Source: an uncultured Ruegeria sp.
GTDB lineage: Bacteria > Pseudomonadota > Alphaproteobacteria > Rhodobacterales > Rhodobacteraceae
DNA length: 64,000 nt
Assembly: GCF_947497005.1 (NCBI RefSeq)
Contig: NZ_CANMFF010000007.1
Span: forward strand, 1-64,000
Direction: 5' to 3'
The stretch's first letter is position 1, and the number at the start of each line of letters is the position of its first letter. The position numbers and the translations under genes were made by a program. The notes beneath the pieces are model-generated. The model worked only from the letters and a program-made list of their open reading frames with translations. It was not told where the DNA came from and did no database searches. This document shows positions 1-9,765 of the stretch, one piece after another.

Positions 1-74
1 ATCTTCGCGCCGATTTCCTGAATCGGTTTCTTGTTCGCTTCGCGGGCGATTTCGATGTCGGATTTGTAGCTCAT
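1..74 (-). CDS. fhs: Formate-tetrahydrofolate ligase, N-terminal 24 residues (partial)
   Basis: The reverse strand from 74 to the window edge starts MSYKSDIEIAREANKKPIQE, the characteristic beginning of formate-tetrahydrofolate ligase. The rest lies outside the window. The enzyme makes 10-formyl-THF from formate, THF and ATP. Its position beside a betaine-type importer and a GcvT-domain protein suits a locus that handles one-carbon units on folate, but the link is inferred from proximity. Confidence 0.82.
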   Translation of the reverse strand, partial: MSYKSDIEIAREANKKPIQEIGAK

Positions 75-245
75 TGGGTGCTGGGCTCCGTGCAAAGTAG
101 GTTTAACGAACTCAAACCCGTCCGCATCTGCGACCGGGGGAGGAATCAAATACTTTCTTTACGGTAAATAAATATTCCTTTGGGTCAACCTCAGAAATGC
201 GAGGACATGACCGAAAGAGCGTTTCTTACGCGATGGCGTCACGGA

Positions 246-1181
246 TCACGCGTAACGTTTACGCACCGCGCTTAGCCCCAACAACCACTCCTCTACGATG
301 CGCAGTTCCGGGAATGCTTTTTGCGTTGGGCTTTTAAGAAGATAGTACCCAGACTGCGTTCGCACCGATACGTCCTGAATCGGTCTGACTAACGCGCCGC
401 TTTCAAGCAGTGGGTCGACAAGATGGGCCCAACCTAATGCGACACCCAATCCATCGACTGCTGCTTGTATAGAGAGAGGATAAGTGTTGAAAGCCACAGC
501 GCGTTCCATCAATGAGGTTGAAACATCATTGCCGTTAAGCCACGTGTGCCAAGTCATCCATTCCGCGTGACTACTAGTCACCTCAATCAGATCCAACTCC
601 GGCAAAGCAGTTAAATCTGTCACCGACGGATTGGTTTTAAGATACTCTGGGCTGCAAACCGGGAAAACAGTTTCCCCAAATAGAAGCTGAGCATCATATC
701 CAGGCCATTCGCCATCCCCGCGCAATATCGTTAAGTCCATCGAATCTGACAGGCACTCTGCATCACTGTCGGAAGACACTAACGAAATACGAATTCGACC
801 ATTGGATTTGTTGAATTTTCTTAGCTGTGGCATCAACCAGAGTGACGCAACCGAGTTGGTCGCAGAGATCGAGACAGTGTTGGCTTGATGTTTAGCCAGC
901 ATGTCACGGCTAACATCCCGCATCAGGTCCAGCGACTTTTCCACGGTTGTCAACAATATGGCACCTTGCTGCGTCAGCGAGACCGACCGATGACCTCTGA
1001 CAAACAGAGGAACATCATAATGCTGCTCCAACAGTCGCACCTTGCGGCTGATTGCCGTTTCCGAAATGTTGAGCACCTTGCTGGCCTGCGCAAAGCTCTG
1101 CGCTTTCGCAGCCGCTTCAAATGCCAAAAGGTAATCGAGCGGTGGAAGGACCTTCCCGGTAATTGGTGCTTTCTTTGCCAT
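246..1181 (-). CDS. LysR-family transcriptional regulator (GcvA-like)
   Basis: A 311-residue protein with an N-terminal winged helix-turn-helix (about residues 15-75, including ISETAISRKVRLLEQHYDVP) and a LysR effector-binding domain. The frame stays open to 1226, but the ATG at 1181 (MAKKAPITGK) gives the usual family length. It is divergent from the betaine-type ABC operon that starts at 1419, so it is the likely regulator of that operon. A short palindrome, AGGCAATGCCT (1305-1315), lies between the two genes and could be its site. The inducer is unknown. Confidence 0.88.
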   Translation of the reverse strand: MAKKAPITGKVLPPLDYLLAFEAAAKAQSFAQASKVLNISETAISRKVRLLEQHYDVPLFVRGHRSVSLTQQGAILLTTVEKSLDLMRDVSRDMLAKHQANTVSISATNSVASLWLMPQLRKFNKSNGRIRISLVSSDSDAECLSDSMDLTILRGDGEWPGYDAQLLFGETVFPVCSPEYLKTNPSVTDLTALPELDLIEVTSSHAEWMTWHTWLNGNDVSTSLMERAVAFNTYPLSIQAAVDGLGVALGWAHLVDPLLESGALVRPIQDVSVRTQSGYYLLKSPTQKAFPELRIVEEWLLGLSAVRKRYA

Positions 1182-1391
1182 CTGAAGGCGGTTTCCCAAT
1201 CTGAAGATGATCGCAATCAAGAACATTTGCCCGCTTCGACTGGAAACCGATCAGGCAACTGACTGTTAAAATAGTGAAAAATCAGATTTGCCTCAAGATT
1301 TTATAGGCAATGCCTCTCAAATTTCTGTTCTGCGTCTCGCGAAAACTTAGGCAGAATGAGAAAATTCGGGGCCGGAAGAGTCCGCAGATAA

Positions 1392-2369
<978 letters not shown>

Positions 2370-2398
2370 TAATCCGGTCATTAGCAACGAAACTGGCG

Positions 2399-2429
2399 CG
2401 GCCTTGCTGATCTCAGTGAAGCGAGGCCG
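2399..2429 (+). promoter_or_regulatory. Intercistronic stem-loop between binding protein and ATPase genes
   Basis: CGGCCTTGCT (2399-2408) pairs with AGCGAGGCCG (2420-2429) with one G-U pair, leaving an 11-nt loop. No T-run follows, so it is not a classical terminator. Such hairpins behind binding-protein genes often stabilise the upstream mRNA and lower expression of the distal genes; that role is inferred here. Confidence 0.55.
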
Positions 2430-2453
2430 TTCCTAACAAGAAAGAAGGCAGCC

Positions 2454-3482
2454 ATGTCCGCCACAGCGCCCGTCATTTCAGCCAAAAACATCTGGAAACT
2501 GTTTGGAGCCTCTCCTGAGGCCTATCTGAAATCCATGCCCGCGGGCCGCAGCTTCGATGAGATACGTGCAGACGGCTACATCGCCGGAGTCAAAGACGTC
2601 TCGATTGAAGTTGACCGGGGTGAAATGCTGGTCATCATGGGGCTGTCCGGATCAGGCAAGTCCACTCTGGTACGGTGCTTTTCTCGCCTTCATGACATAA
2701 CCGGCGGCACGATAGAGGTTGATGGTCAGAACATCATGAGCCTGAGTGAGCGTGACTTGATCGAGTTGCGGCGCAACAAGATGGGCATGGTGTTTCAGTC
2801 CTTCGGTCTGCTGCCGCATCGTACGGTTCTGGATAACGTTGCCTTCCCGCTGGAAATGCGCGGCCAGGATCGCCATGACCGACGCGAGCGGGCGTTGGAA
2901 GTCATCAAGCTGGTCGGCCTTGAGGGTCGCGAAGAATACTTCCCGCGCGAGCTTAGCGGCGGGCAACAGCAACGGGTCGGCATCGCCCGCTCCCTGGCGA
3001 TTGAGCCGGATATCTGGTTTCTGGATGAACCGTTCTCGGCCCTTGATCCATTGATCCGCCGCGAAATGCAGGATGAATTCCTGCGGCTGCAAGAGATGCT
3101 GGGCAAGACCATCGTCTTTATCACCCACGATTTCGACGAGGCGCTGCGTTTGGCAGACCGGATCGCGATCATGCGCAATGGCGCTGTCGAACAATGTGAC
3201 ACGCCCGATCAGATCGTCATGAACCCCGCCACCGAATATGTGGCGAAATTTACCGAGGACATCGACAAAGCCCGCGTGGTACATGCGAAAGGGCTGGCGA
3301 AACCGGTCAACGGGCACGCTTTGGAAGGCGCTCCAATCAATGGCGGCTCGACCATCCACGAACTGGCGCGGGTTCTGGTCAATGACAACCGTATCCTTTT
3401 ACCGGTTGCAAATGACAAAGGCGTTGTCACCGGTGTGCTGGAACGCGACGCCGCGTTGAATGTTCTGCTCGGAGCCGAATAA
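2454..3482 (+). CDS. Quaternary amine ABC transporter ATP-binding protein (ProV/OpuAA-like)
   Basis: ATPase subunit of 342 residues. It has a Walker A motif GLSGSGKST (about residues 63-71), a Q-loop in MVFQSFGLLPHRTV, a signature LSGGQQQRVGIARSL, a Walker B motif IWFLDEPFSALD, and a C-terminal extension of about 90 residues in the place of the regulatory CBS domains of OpuAA/ProV. AAGAAAGAAGG precedes the ATG. Its TAA shares one base with the ATG of the permease gene (TAATG), which indicates translational coupling. Confidence 0.92.
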   Translation: MSATAPVISAKNIWKLFGASPEAYLKSMPAGRSFDEIRADGYIAGVKDVSIEVDRGEMLVIMGLSGSGKSTLVRCFSRLHDITGGTIEVDGQNIMSLSERDLIELRRNKMGMVFQSFGLLPHRTVLDNVAFPLEMRGQDRHDRRERALEVIKLVGLEGREEYFPRELSGGQQQRVGIARSLAIEPDIWFLDEPFSALDPLIRREMQDEFLRLQEMLGKTIVFITHDFDEALRLADRIAIMRNGAVEQCDTPDQIVMNPATEYVAKFTEDIDKARVVHAKGLAKPVNGHALEGAPINGGSTIHELARVLVNDNRILLPVANDKGVVTGVLERDAALNVLLGAE

Positions 3483-5464
3483 TGGCGACACTGTCCACTG
3501 ATCTGCCCAAGACCACGGACAAGTCGTGGGGACGTACCCGAGTGCTTACCGCGCTGCTTGCCGTGGCTTTTGCACTGATCCTCGCCAAGGCAGTCGGTAT
3601 TCTGCCTGAATGGCTGAACCGCATCCCCGAAGCGGCCATTCCACCCACCGCGCAGGTTCTGGATGCGATTTTCAACTTCATCCAAAACGACCTCGGCCTG
3701 ATTTACGTCACCCGCTTTATCGCCGAAGGCCCGCTGGAATTTCTGCTGGACACTTCAGCCAACCTTTTAGAAGGCAAACGCCGCTGGCCAAACCTGGGAC
3801 CGATCCCATGGTCTGCGATTGCCGCCGTTGCCGGGGTTGTGGGCTATGCTGTCGGTGGATGGAAGTTGGCCGCTCTGGGCGCGGGCACCTTTATCTGGAC
3901 TGCGGCAATCGGCCAGTGGAAGATCGCCATGCAAACCATGTCCGTGATCGTGGTTGCGGCCCCCTTGGCGTTTTTGCTGGGTCTGGCTCTGGGTACTGCC
4001 GCATGGAAATATGGCTGGTTCGAGCGGATGCTGAAACCCATCCTGTCCATATTGCAGACCCTGCCCTTCTTTACCTACCTTTTGCCTGCGGTGATCTTCT
4101 TCAAGGTCGGGCCAACAGCCGGTGCCGTCGCGACGATTACATTCGCGATCCCACCGATGATCCTGATGACAACGCTGGGGCTCAAGAAGGTCAGCCCCGA
4201 AGTGATCGAAGCAGGCCAGATGTCGGGCTGCACCCGCTGGCAGATGCTGCGCCATGTCTATATACCGGCGGCGCGGACCGAAATTCTGGTTGGCGTCAAT
4301 CAAGTAATCATGCTGTGTCTGGCCATGGTGGTCCTGACCGCCTTCATTGGTATGCCTGGCCTTGGTGCCAAGCTGTTGGCAATGATGGGCAGCTTCAAGC
4401 TGGGCCGTTCCTTCGAGATCGGCGTGACCATCGTTCTTCTGGCCGTGACGCTGGACCGGATGTCCAAGGCCTGGGTCGTCAAGCAACCGGTTCACTTTGA
4501 ACGCGGCACACCGTGGTGGAAACGGCATCAGATCTCGCTGGTCGCACTGGGTCTGTTTGTCGGGTTTATCCTGCTGTCGCAGCTGTTCCCGATCCTGGCC
4601 GAAGTCGGCCGCAAACAGCACTTGAGCCAGGGCAAGGAAATCGATGTGGTGATCAAGTCGTTCCTGGCGATCGAAGCCATCAAGGGAACAACCGAATGGT
4701 TGCGCTGGTTCTTGAACGTCAAGGTTCTGATCCCGTTCCGGAACACGTTGCTGGCGATCCCGACCCCTGCCTTCATCCTGCTGGTCGTTGCTTTTGCCTA
4801 TTGGGTCGGCGGACGCCGCCCGGGTATCTATGCGGCAGTATTCTTCACCATGGTCGCATTCTCGGGCTGGTGGGACCGGTCGGTGATCACTCTGTATACG
4901 GTTATCTCGGCCGTTGCGCTGGCCACGCTGATCGGCATACCGCTTGGCGTGATCGCCGCCCGGTCCGAGCGCTGGTCGAAAAGCATCCTGCTGGCCTGCG
5001 ACACCGCGCAGACATTCCCCAGCTTCATCTACCTGATCCCGGCCATCATGCTGTTCGGCGTCAATGACGTGGCCGTCGTGTTCTCGATCCTGATCTTCGC
5101 CGCCGTGCCATTGATCCGGTACACCATTATTGGCCTCAGCAGCGTGCCCCCGGAAATGACCGAAGCGGCAGACATGTCCGGGTCCACGCGGCGGCAAAAG
5201 CTGATGTCGGTCCAATTCCCGCTGGCGCTGCCGACCATGGCAGTGGGCTTCAATCAAGCCATCATGTTCGCCTTTTTCATGGTCATCATCGCGGCCTTCA
5301 TCGGCACCCAGGACCTGGGACAGGAATTGCAGCGCACGCTGGCGGGCACCGAGTTGGGCAAGAACTTCGTCCTTGGCCTGAACGTGTCGCTGATGGCGCT
5401 GACCTTTGACATGGCCATCAGCAGCTGGGCGGAACAGCGTAAAAAGCGACTGGGGCTCGACTGA
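3482..5464 (+). CDS. Double-length betaine-type ABC permease (two fused ProW-like domains)
   Basis: Inner-membrane permease of 660 residues, about twice the length of a single ProW/OpuAB domain. Both halves carry the EAA loop that docks to the ATPase: EAGQMSGCTRWQ near residue 243 and EAADMSGSTRRQ near residue 560. Each half has five or six hydrophobic segments. One polypeptide can therefore supply both permease domains of the importer. It overlaps the ATPase stop by one base and the cupin gene starts 2 nt after its stop codon begins to close, so the operon is tightly packed. Confidence 0.92.
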   Translation: MATLSTDLPKTTDKSWGRTRVLTALLAVAFALILAKAVGILPEWLNRIPEAAIPPTAQVLDAIFNFIQNDLGLIYVTRFIAEGPLEFLLDTSANLLEGKRRWPNLGPIPWSAIAAVAGVVGYAVGGWKLAALGAGTFIWTAAIGQWKIAMQTMSVIVVAAPLAFLLGLALGTAAWKYGWFERMLKPILSILQTLPFFTYLLPAVIFFKVGPTAGAVATITFAIPPMILMTTLGLKKVSPEVIEAGQMSGCTRWQMLRHVYIPAARTEILVGVNQVIMLCLAMVVLTAFIGMPGLGAKLLAMMGSFKLGRSFEIGVTIVLLAVTLDRMSKAWVVKQPVHFERGTPWWKRHQISLVALGLFVGFILLSQLFPILAEVGRKQHLSQGKEIDVVIKSFLAIEAIKGTTEWLRWFLNVKVLIPFRNTLLAIPTPAFILLVVAFAYWVGGRRPGIYAAVFFTMVAFSGWWDRSVITLYTVISAVALATLIGIPLGVIAARSERWSKSILLACDTAQTFPSFIYLIPAIMLFGVNDVAVVFSILIFAAVPLIRYTIIGLSSVPPEMTEAADMSGSTRRQKLMSVQFPLALPTMAVGFNQAIMFAFFMVIIAAFIGTQDLGQELQRTLAGTELGKNFVLGLNVSLMALTFDMAISSWAEQRKKRLGLD

Positions 5465-5465
5465 G

Positions 5466-5837
5466 ATGGAACAGCCGCAAAACATGCGTACCGTCACCCG
5501 TTTCGACGACACCGGCTTTGTCAGAATGCAGATGGAAGATTTGCCCGACGAACAGATCTGGTGGAAGAATGTCAGCTTTGACGAGGACACCGGGCAAGGC
5601 AGCTATCTGATGAAAATGGCACCGGGCACGCGCTCGAACCCGCATATCCATCACGGCCCGGAAGAGTTCTTTGTGCTCGAAGGTGATCTGACCGATCACG
5701 ACGGTTTCAGCTATCGCAGTGGAGACTTTGTCAGCCTGGCCGCCGGTTCCGGTAACTTTTCGCGCACCGAAGCGGGATGCCTTTTGGTGGTCACGCATCG
5801 CGGCGCAACTGAATCCATTCAGGAAGGTGCACTATGA
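5466..5837 (+). CDS. Small cupin-domain protein
   Basis: A single-domain cupin of 123 residues. The metal-binding pattern NPHIHHGPEEFFVLEGDL (H-x-H-x4-E type, about residues 59-76) and the second cupin motif SYRSGDFVSLAAGS are clear. The frame is open upstream into the permease gene, but the ATG at 5466 directly follows that gene's TGA. The stop overlaps the next start (ATGA, 5834-5837). It may be a small metal-dependent enzyme or binding protein acting on the imported compound; its reaction is unknown. Confidence 0.85.
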   Translation: MEQPQNMRTVTRFDDTGFVRMQMEDLPDEQIWWKNVSFDEDTGQGSYLMKMAPGTRSNPHIHHGPEEFFVLEGDLTDHDGFSYRSGDFVSLAAGSGNFSRTEAGCLLVVTHRGATESIQEGAL

Positions 5838-8233
5838 ATGTGAAGCCGGTTTTCGAGGTGCCGTATGAACGCAGCGGGGTTCTGGCCCCCGGCCTTCCGA
5901 TCCTGCCGCATGGAACGGAACGTCATCCCGTCCCTGGCGCAGGATCGCGTGCGGTTCAGGTGTCCAAAGGCGACACGATCACATTGCTGGATCGCGATGG
6001 GATGCAACCCGCCGAGATAGTGTTCTTTGCTCCTGATCGAAGCTCGGACGCTGCCATGCTTGGCGCGGAGGGGCACGGACGTCCAGAGGGGCTGATTGCA
6101 ACTCTGGCGAATGGCTCGGCTTCGGGCAAGAAAGTGTTGCGCGCGTTAGAGGTTGCAGGTTTCGACATCGGACGCGGGGATGCGATCAGGGCTTTCTCGG
6201 ATGAATCACGCCCCGGCGACATGGCGCACTTCGTGGCCGAATGCGACGGTCTACTGATCGTCTCTGCTCCCGGCGAAGCGATGCGGCCCGAAGACAACAA
6301 CCCACCGACCGACATTATCCTATACATTCAGCGTGCCGCTCCCGGCTTTGAAAAACCCGACGTGGGCGCGCCCGATCCGTTGGCCGACCCTCTCAGAGAC
6401 ATCAACATTCAGCCGGGCAATGCCAAATCTTATGAGGTCAAAGCCGGAGAGTTCATCCAGATCGTGGATATCAGGGGCCGCGAATGCTCAGACTTTCAGG
6501 CGTTCAGCCGTCGTGCATTAGATCAGGGGATCGAACGGGAGATTGATCCCACCACAACGCGCAGCCTGATGGGCAGCTTGTATCCGCAACCAGGTATATT
6601 CTCGAAATACTGGTCAGTGGATCAGGAACCGCTGGTTGAGATCGTGCAGGATACATGCGGCCGCCACGACACGTTCGGGCTGGCCTGCACAGCACGGTAT
6701 TATGAAGACTTGGGCTATCCCGGCCACGTCAATTGCTCGGACAATATCAACAAGGATCTAAGCCAATATGGCATCCGTCCCCGCGCAGGTTGGCCTGCGA
6801 TCAACTTCTTTTTCAACACAATGCTGGACGATAACAATGCCATTGGCATGGACGACCCGTGGTCGCGACCCGGAGATTTCGTGCTGCTGCGCGCCCTGAC
6901 GGATCTGGTCTGCGTCAGCACCGGCTGTCCCTGCGATATCGATCCGGCCAATGGCTGGAACCCAACCGACATTCAGGTGCGAACCTACAAAGCAACCGAG
7001 GATTTCAAACGGTCCTATGGCTACAGAAAATCTGCGGAGGCGGATGTGGAAGAAACCAAGAAAACAGCATTTCACGACTGCTTTGCGCGTCATACCCGTG
7101 ATTTTGTCGAATATAATGGATATTGGCTGCCTAATACGATGACCAATCACGGCACTATTGCCGAATACTGGGCCTGTCGGGACAAAGTTGCTGTGATGGA
7201 CCTGAGCCCGCTGCGCAAATACGAGGTTGTTGGCCCGGATGCCGAAGAACTGATGCAGCTTTGCGTGACCCGCAACATGAAAAAGCTAAGCGTTGGTCAG
7301 GTAGTCTACACGGCCATGTGCTATGAACACGGTGGCATGATCGACGATGGCACCGTCTATCGCCTGGGAGAGACCAATTTTCGCTGGATTGGTGGCAACG
7401 ACACCAGCGGTTTGTGGCTGCAAGAACAAGCGCGTAAGCGCAATATGAATGTCTGGGTGAGAAACTCTACAGATCAGTTGCACAACATCGCGGTACAGGG
7501 GCGGCACAGCCGCGACATCCTCTCGCAGATATTCTGGACGCCACCCCAGCAACCAACCATTGAAGAATTGCCTTGGTTCCGGCTTACAGTGGCCCGGGTT
7601 GGGGATGTGCGCGGGACATCCGTTGTAATTTCTCGGACGGGGTACTCCGGCGAGTTGGGGTATGAAATCTTCTGCCACCCTAAGGACGCTGTCGAGATTT
7701 TCGACCGTGTCTGGGAAGCTGGTCAGGACTATGGAATTGCCCCTCTTGGACTTGCCGCCCTCGACATGTTGCGGATCGAAGGTGGCTTGATCTTTGCCGG
7801 GTCCGAATTTGACGACCAGACTGATCCGTTCGAGGCCGGGGTCGGTTTTACCGTCCCATTGAAATCTCAGTCCGATGATTTCATCGGGCGCAACGCAATT
7901 GAGGAACGCAAGGCTCACCCTCACCGCAAACTGGTCGGGTTTGATATAGAAGGTGGAACAGTTCCTTCTCCGGGCGATTGTGTACGTATCGGAAAAGCGC
8001 AGGTCGGCGAAATCACCAGCGCGATGAAGTCACCCATCTTAGGCAAGGTCATCGCCCTCGGGCGGGTTGCATCAACCCATGCGCTCGAGGGGCACGACAT
8101 TGAGATCGGCCAACTGGATGGGCAGCAAAAGCGCTTGAAGGCAAAAATGGTTCCGTTCCCGCATTTTGATCCATCAAAAGAGCGTGTGAAGGGTGTTTAC
8201 CTGAAAAACGATTTCCCGGATGCGGCTGAATGA
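5834..8233 (+). CDS. Tandem DUF1989 - GcvT fusion protein (putative folate-dependent demethylase)
   Basis: A 799-residue fusion. Residues about 35-170 resemble a divergent DUF1989 module (AVQVSKGDTITLLDRDG ... PPTDIILYIQ). Residues about 195-390 form a canonical one, with RGRECSDFQAFS, GRHDTFGLACTARYY, HVNCSDN and TGCPCDIDPANGWNPTDIQV. Residues about 430-790 are an aminomethyltransferase (GcvT) with the C-terminal barrel (TGYSGELGYEIF). DUF1989 includes the two subunits of carboxyguanidine deiminase (CgdAB); GcvT relatives (DmdA, sarcosine and dimethylglycine dehydrogenase tails) pass methyl or methylene groups to THF. The gene is the last of the betaine-type importer operon, so a role in C-N bond chemistry and one-carbon transfer on the imported substrate is likely but unproven. 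GGAAGG lies just upstream of its ATG. Confidence 0.87.
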   Translation: MNVKPVFEVPYERSGVLAPGLPILPHGTERHPVPGAGSRAVQVSKGDTITLLDRDGMQPAEIVFFAPDRSSDAAMLGAEGHGRPEGLIATLANGSASGKKVLRALEVAGFDIGRGDAIRAFSDESRPGDMAHFVAECDGLLIVSAPGEAMRPEDNNPPTDIILYIQRAAPGFEKPDVGAPDPLADPLRDINIQPGNAKSYEVKAGEFIQIVDIRGRECSDFQAFSRRALDQGIEREIDPTTTRSLMGSLYPQPGIFSKYWSVDQEPLVEIVQDTCGRHDTFGLACTARYYEDLGYPGHVNCSDNINKDLSQYGIRPRAGWPAINFFFNTMLDDNNAIGMDDPWSRPGDFVLLRALTDLVCVSTGCPCDIDPANGWNPTDIQVRTYKATEDFKRSYGYRKSAEADVEETKKTAFHDCFARHTRDFVEYNGYWLPNTMTNHGTIAEYWACRDKVAVMDLSPLRKYEVVGPDAEELMQLCVTRNMKKLSVGQVVYTAMCYEHGGMIDDGTVYRLGETNFRWIGGNDTSGLWLQEQARKRNMNVWVRNSTDQLHNIAVQGRHSRDILSQIFWTPPQQPTIEELPWFRLTVARVGDVRGTSVVISRTGYSGELGYEIFCHPKDAVEIFDRVWEAGQDYGIAPLGLAALDMLRIEGGLIFAGSEFDDQTDPFEAGVGFTVPLKSQSDDFIGRNAIEERKAHPHRKLVGFDIEGGTVPSPGDCVRIGKAQVGEITSAMKSPILGKVIALGRVASTHALEGHDIEIGQLDGQQKRLKAKMVPFPHFDPSKERVKGVYLKNDFPDAAE

Positions 8234-8672
8234 TAATTTAACAACCAAGCAAACGACCAAAGCTGCGGTCGTTTGTTTTCTGGGGTTTGTCATGGCTACT
8301 TTGCCAGAAACCGGCTTCGCAGGAGTATGTGACAGGGTTACCGCACTTGAAAACTACAACACCACCGGTTTCTCGCCGATAGGAGCAATGTGCAAACCGT
8401 ATGTCGGCCTAGCCAATGTCCAAGGCATTTCATGCCGATGGGAGTTTCCGTTCCGAGACGCCGAAGCCAATCGCGCATTCAACGACCTTTGGACCGAAGT
8501 AACACGTTGCAAAGACGGAACTCAGAAACAACACCGTAGTTCCGTTAACCACCCTGACAGCTACGTACAGAGGAAACTTATCACCTCGGACGGTGTTTAT
8601 CGCGTCGCCCAAAAAGACAAGGGCCAAATCAATCTTACATTGGTGTTTTTGAGTCTCGAACATCGCAATTGA
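8220..8672 (+). CDS. Hypothetical secreted protein
   Basis: A frame of up to 150 residues with a plausible signal peptide (TKAAVVCFLGFVMATLPETGFAG) followed by a region of about 115 residues with three cysteines. No family is recognised. The 5' part overlaps both the stop of the GcvT fusion gene and a strong terminator hairpin (8250-8280), so translation may begin at the ATG at 8292 or the gene may be decaying. It lies 140 bp before an IS6 element. Confidence 0.45.
   Translation: MRLNDNLTTKQTTKAAVVCFLGFVMATLPETGFAGVCDRVTALENYNTTGFSPIGAMCKPYVGLANVQGISCRWEFPFRDAEANRAFNDLWTEVTRCKDGTQKQHRSSVNHPDSYVQRKLITSDGVYRVAQKDKGQINLTLVFLSLEHRN
8250..8280 (+). terminator. Rho-independent terminator of the betaine-type operon
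   Basis: CAAACGACC (8250-8258) pairs with GGTCGTTTG (8267-8275), with an 8-nt loop, and is followed by TTTTC. It begins 16 nt after the stop codon of the DUF1989-GcvT gene, so it should end the operon transcript. Confidence 0.8.
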
Positions 8673-8814
8673 CGCAGCCGGCGTACCATTGCTCGCTAGA
8701 TGACTAAGGATAGAGTAGTGCATGCTCTGCCATCTTCGATCGTCACGAAGCCCAAGTGCCGGACAACAGAACAGGCAGTGGCGCGAGCTGTCAGCTCAGG
8801 TATTCTGAAATGGA

Positions 8815-9633
8815 GGTTGTGGTGCAAAGATTCTTGCTAGCCAAGGAGATTACGGCGTGTCTTCAAGTTAAGCGGCCAGTTCAGCGAATTGTTGAAAGGG
8901 ACAGAGTCCGGACGTGAATTGGCCCTTGCGGATCATGTTCGCGACTTCGATTCCAGCGAGTGTTGCTGCAGCAGAATCGAAAGCTTTGAACCCCAGCATT
9001 GGCCAAGTGCGTCTCTTGATGAATCGGTGATCCTGTTCGACGATGTTGTTTACGAACTTCTGCCTCACCATCTCGATTGGAATCGGACATCCAAAGCCCT
9101 TCAGCATTTTGTTGATGGCTTTAATACCTGCTGTGTTTGCGCCGCTTTTGTCGATGACAATCTTTCGGGTAAGGCCGTTGACCTCCAACATCCGAGCAAA
9201 CAAGTTTGTGGCTGCAGGTTTATTACGACGTCGAGAAAGCATGAAATCAAAGGTTTTGCCGTGTTTGTCGACGGCCCGGTAGAGGTAAACCCACGCACCT
9301 TTCACTTTGATATAAGTTTCGTCCATTCTCCAGGAACGATCACATGACCCTTTTCGGCGACGCGCTGCTTCAGCGATCGCGCCGGAATACCGTGTTACCC
9401 ATCGGTTCAGTGTGGTGTGGTCTACCGAAACACCGCGCTCAGCCATGATTTCTTCTAGATCCCGATAGGAAACACCGTAGCGGACATAAAAGAAGACCGT
9501 CAACAAGATCACGTCTTTCGGATACTGAGCGCCTTTGAAAGAAATCAAGAACCAACCTTCAATTGGATAATGCCGTTCGCCACACAGGCACTGACGCCAC
9601 AAAGGTCAATGGTCAAAAGTTTGCAACACAACC
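8815..9633. mobile_element. IS6-family insertion sequence (819 bp, complete)
   Basis: The left end GGTTGTGGTGCAAAGATTC (8815-8833) and the reverse complement of the right end, GGTTGTGTTGCAAACTTTTG (9633-9614), are imperfect terminal inverted repeats of IS6 type, and the 819-bp length fits the family. The 8-bp flanks differ (GAAATGGA on the left, CCGCTTTG on the right), so no target duplication is present. That points to a later deletion or recombination at one end. Confidence 0.85.
8868..9602 (-). CDS. IS6-family transposase (DDE)
   Basis: A frame of 244 residues with the conserved IS6 start (ISFKGAQYPKDVILLTVFFY), a helix-turn-helix-like segment (LEEIMAERGVSVDHTTLNRW) and the DDE triad: D in MDETYIKVKGAWVY, D in IVIDKSGAN and E in NIVEQDHRFIKRR. 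The frame opens at a TTG (9602); by family alignment initiation nearer 9548 (also TTG) is likely. All catalytic residues are present, so the element may still be active. Confidence 0.88.
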   Translation of the reverse strand: MWRQCLCGERHYPIEGWFLISFKGAQYPKDVILLTVFFYVRYGVSYRDLEEIMAERGVSVDHTTLNRWVTRYSGAIAEAARRRKGSCDRSWRMDETYIKVKGAWVYLYRAVDKHGKTFDFMLSRRRNKPAATNLFARMLEVNGLTRKIVIDKSGANTAGIKAINKMLKGFGCPIPIEMVRQKFVNNIVEQDHRFIKRRTWPMLGFKAFDSAAATLAGIEVANMIRKGQFTSGLCPFQQFAELAA

Positions 9634-9765
9634 CCGCTTTGGAGCAGTGAAACATTTGCTTTGCACCGCAGCGAATGACCGCTTCCCGCCCCTCGGGTAT
9701 ACAACTCCTCTATTCAAACCGCTGGCCAGACGTTTTGCGATTGTTGTCTTACCGGTGCCCGCATA
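9634..9765 (-). pseudogene. P-loop fragment fused between porin remnant and IS end
   Basis: Directly inside the right end of the IS, the reverse strand encodes AGTGKTTIAKRLASGL, a P-loop (Walker A) sequence that does not belong to the porin with which it is in frame. It looks like a piece of a kinase or ATPase gene joined to the porin remnant by an IS-mediated rearrangement. The parent gene cannot be named. Confidence 0.5.

Noticed and set aside
3767..5590. 607-codon open frame on the reverse strand opposite the permease gene
   Set aside because: It lies entirely antisense to a gene with clear ABC permease motifs and has His/Asp/Gln-rich sequence typical of a shadow frame in GC-rich DNA.
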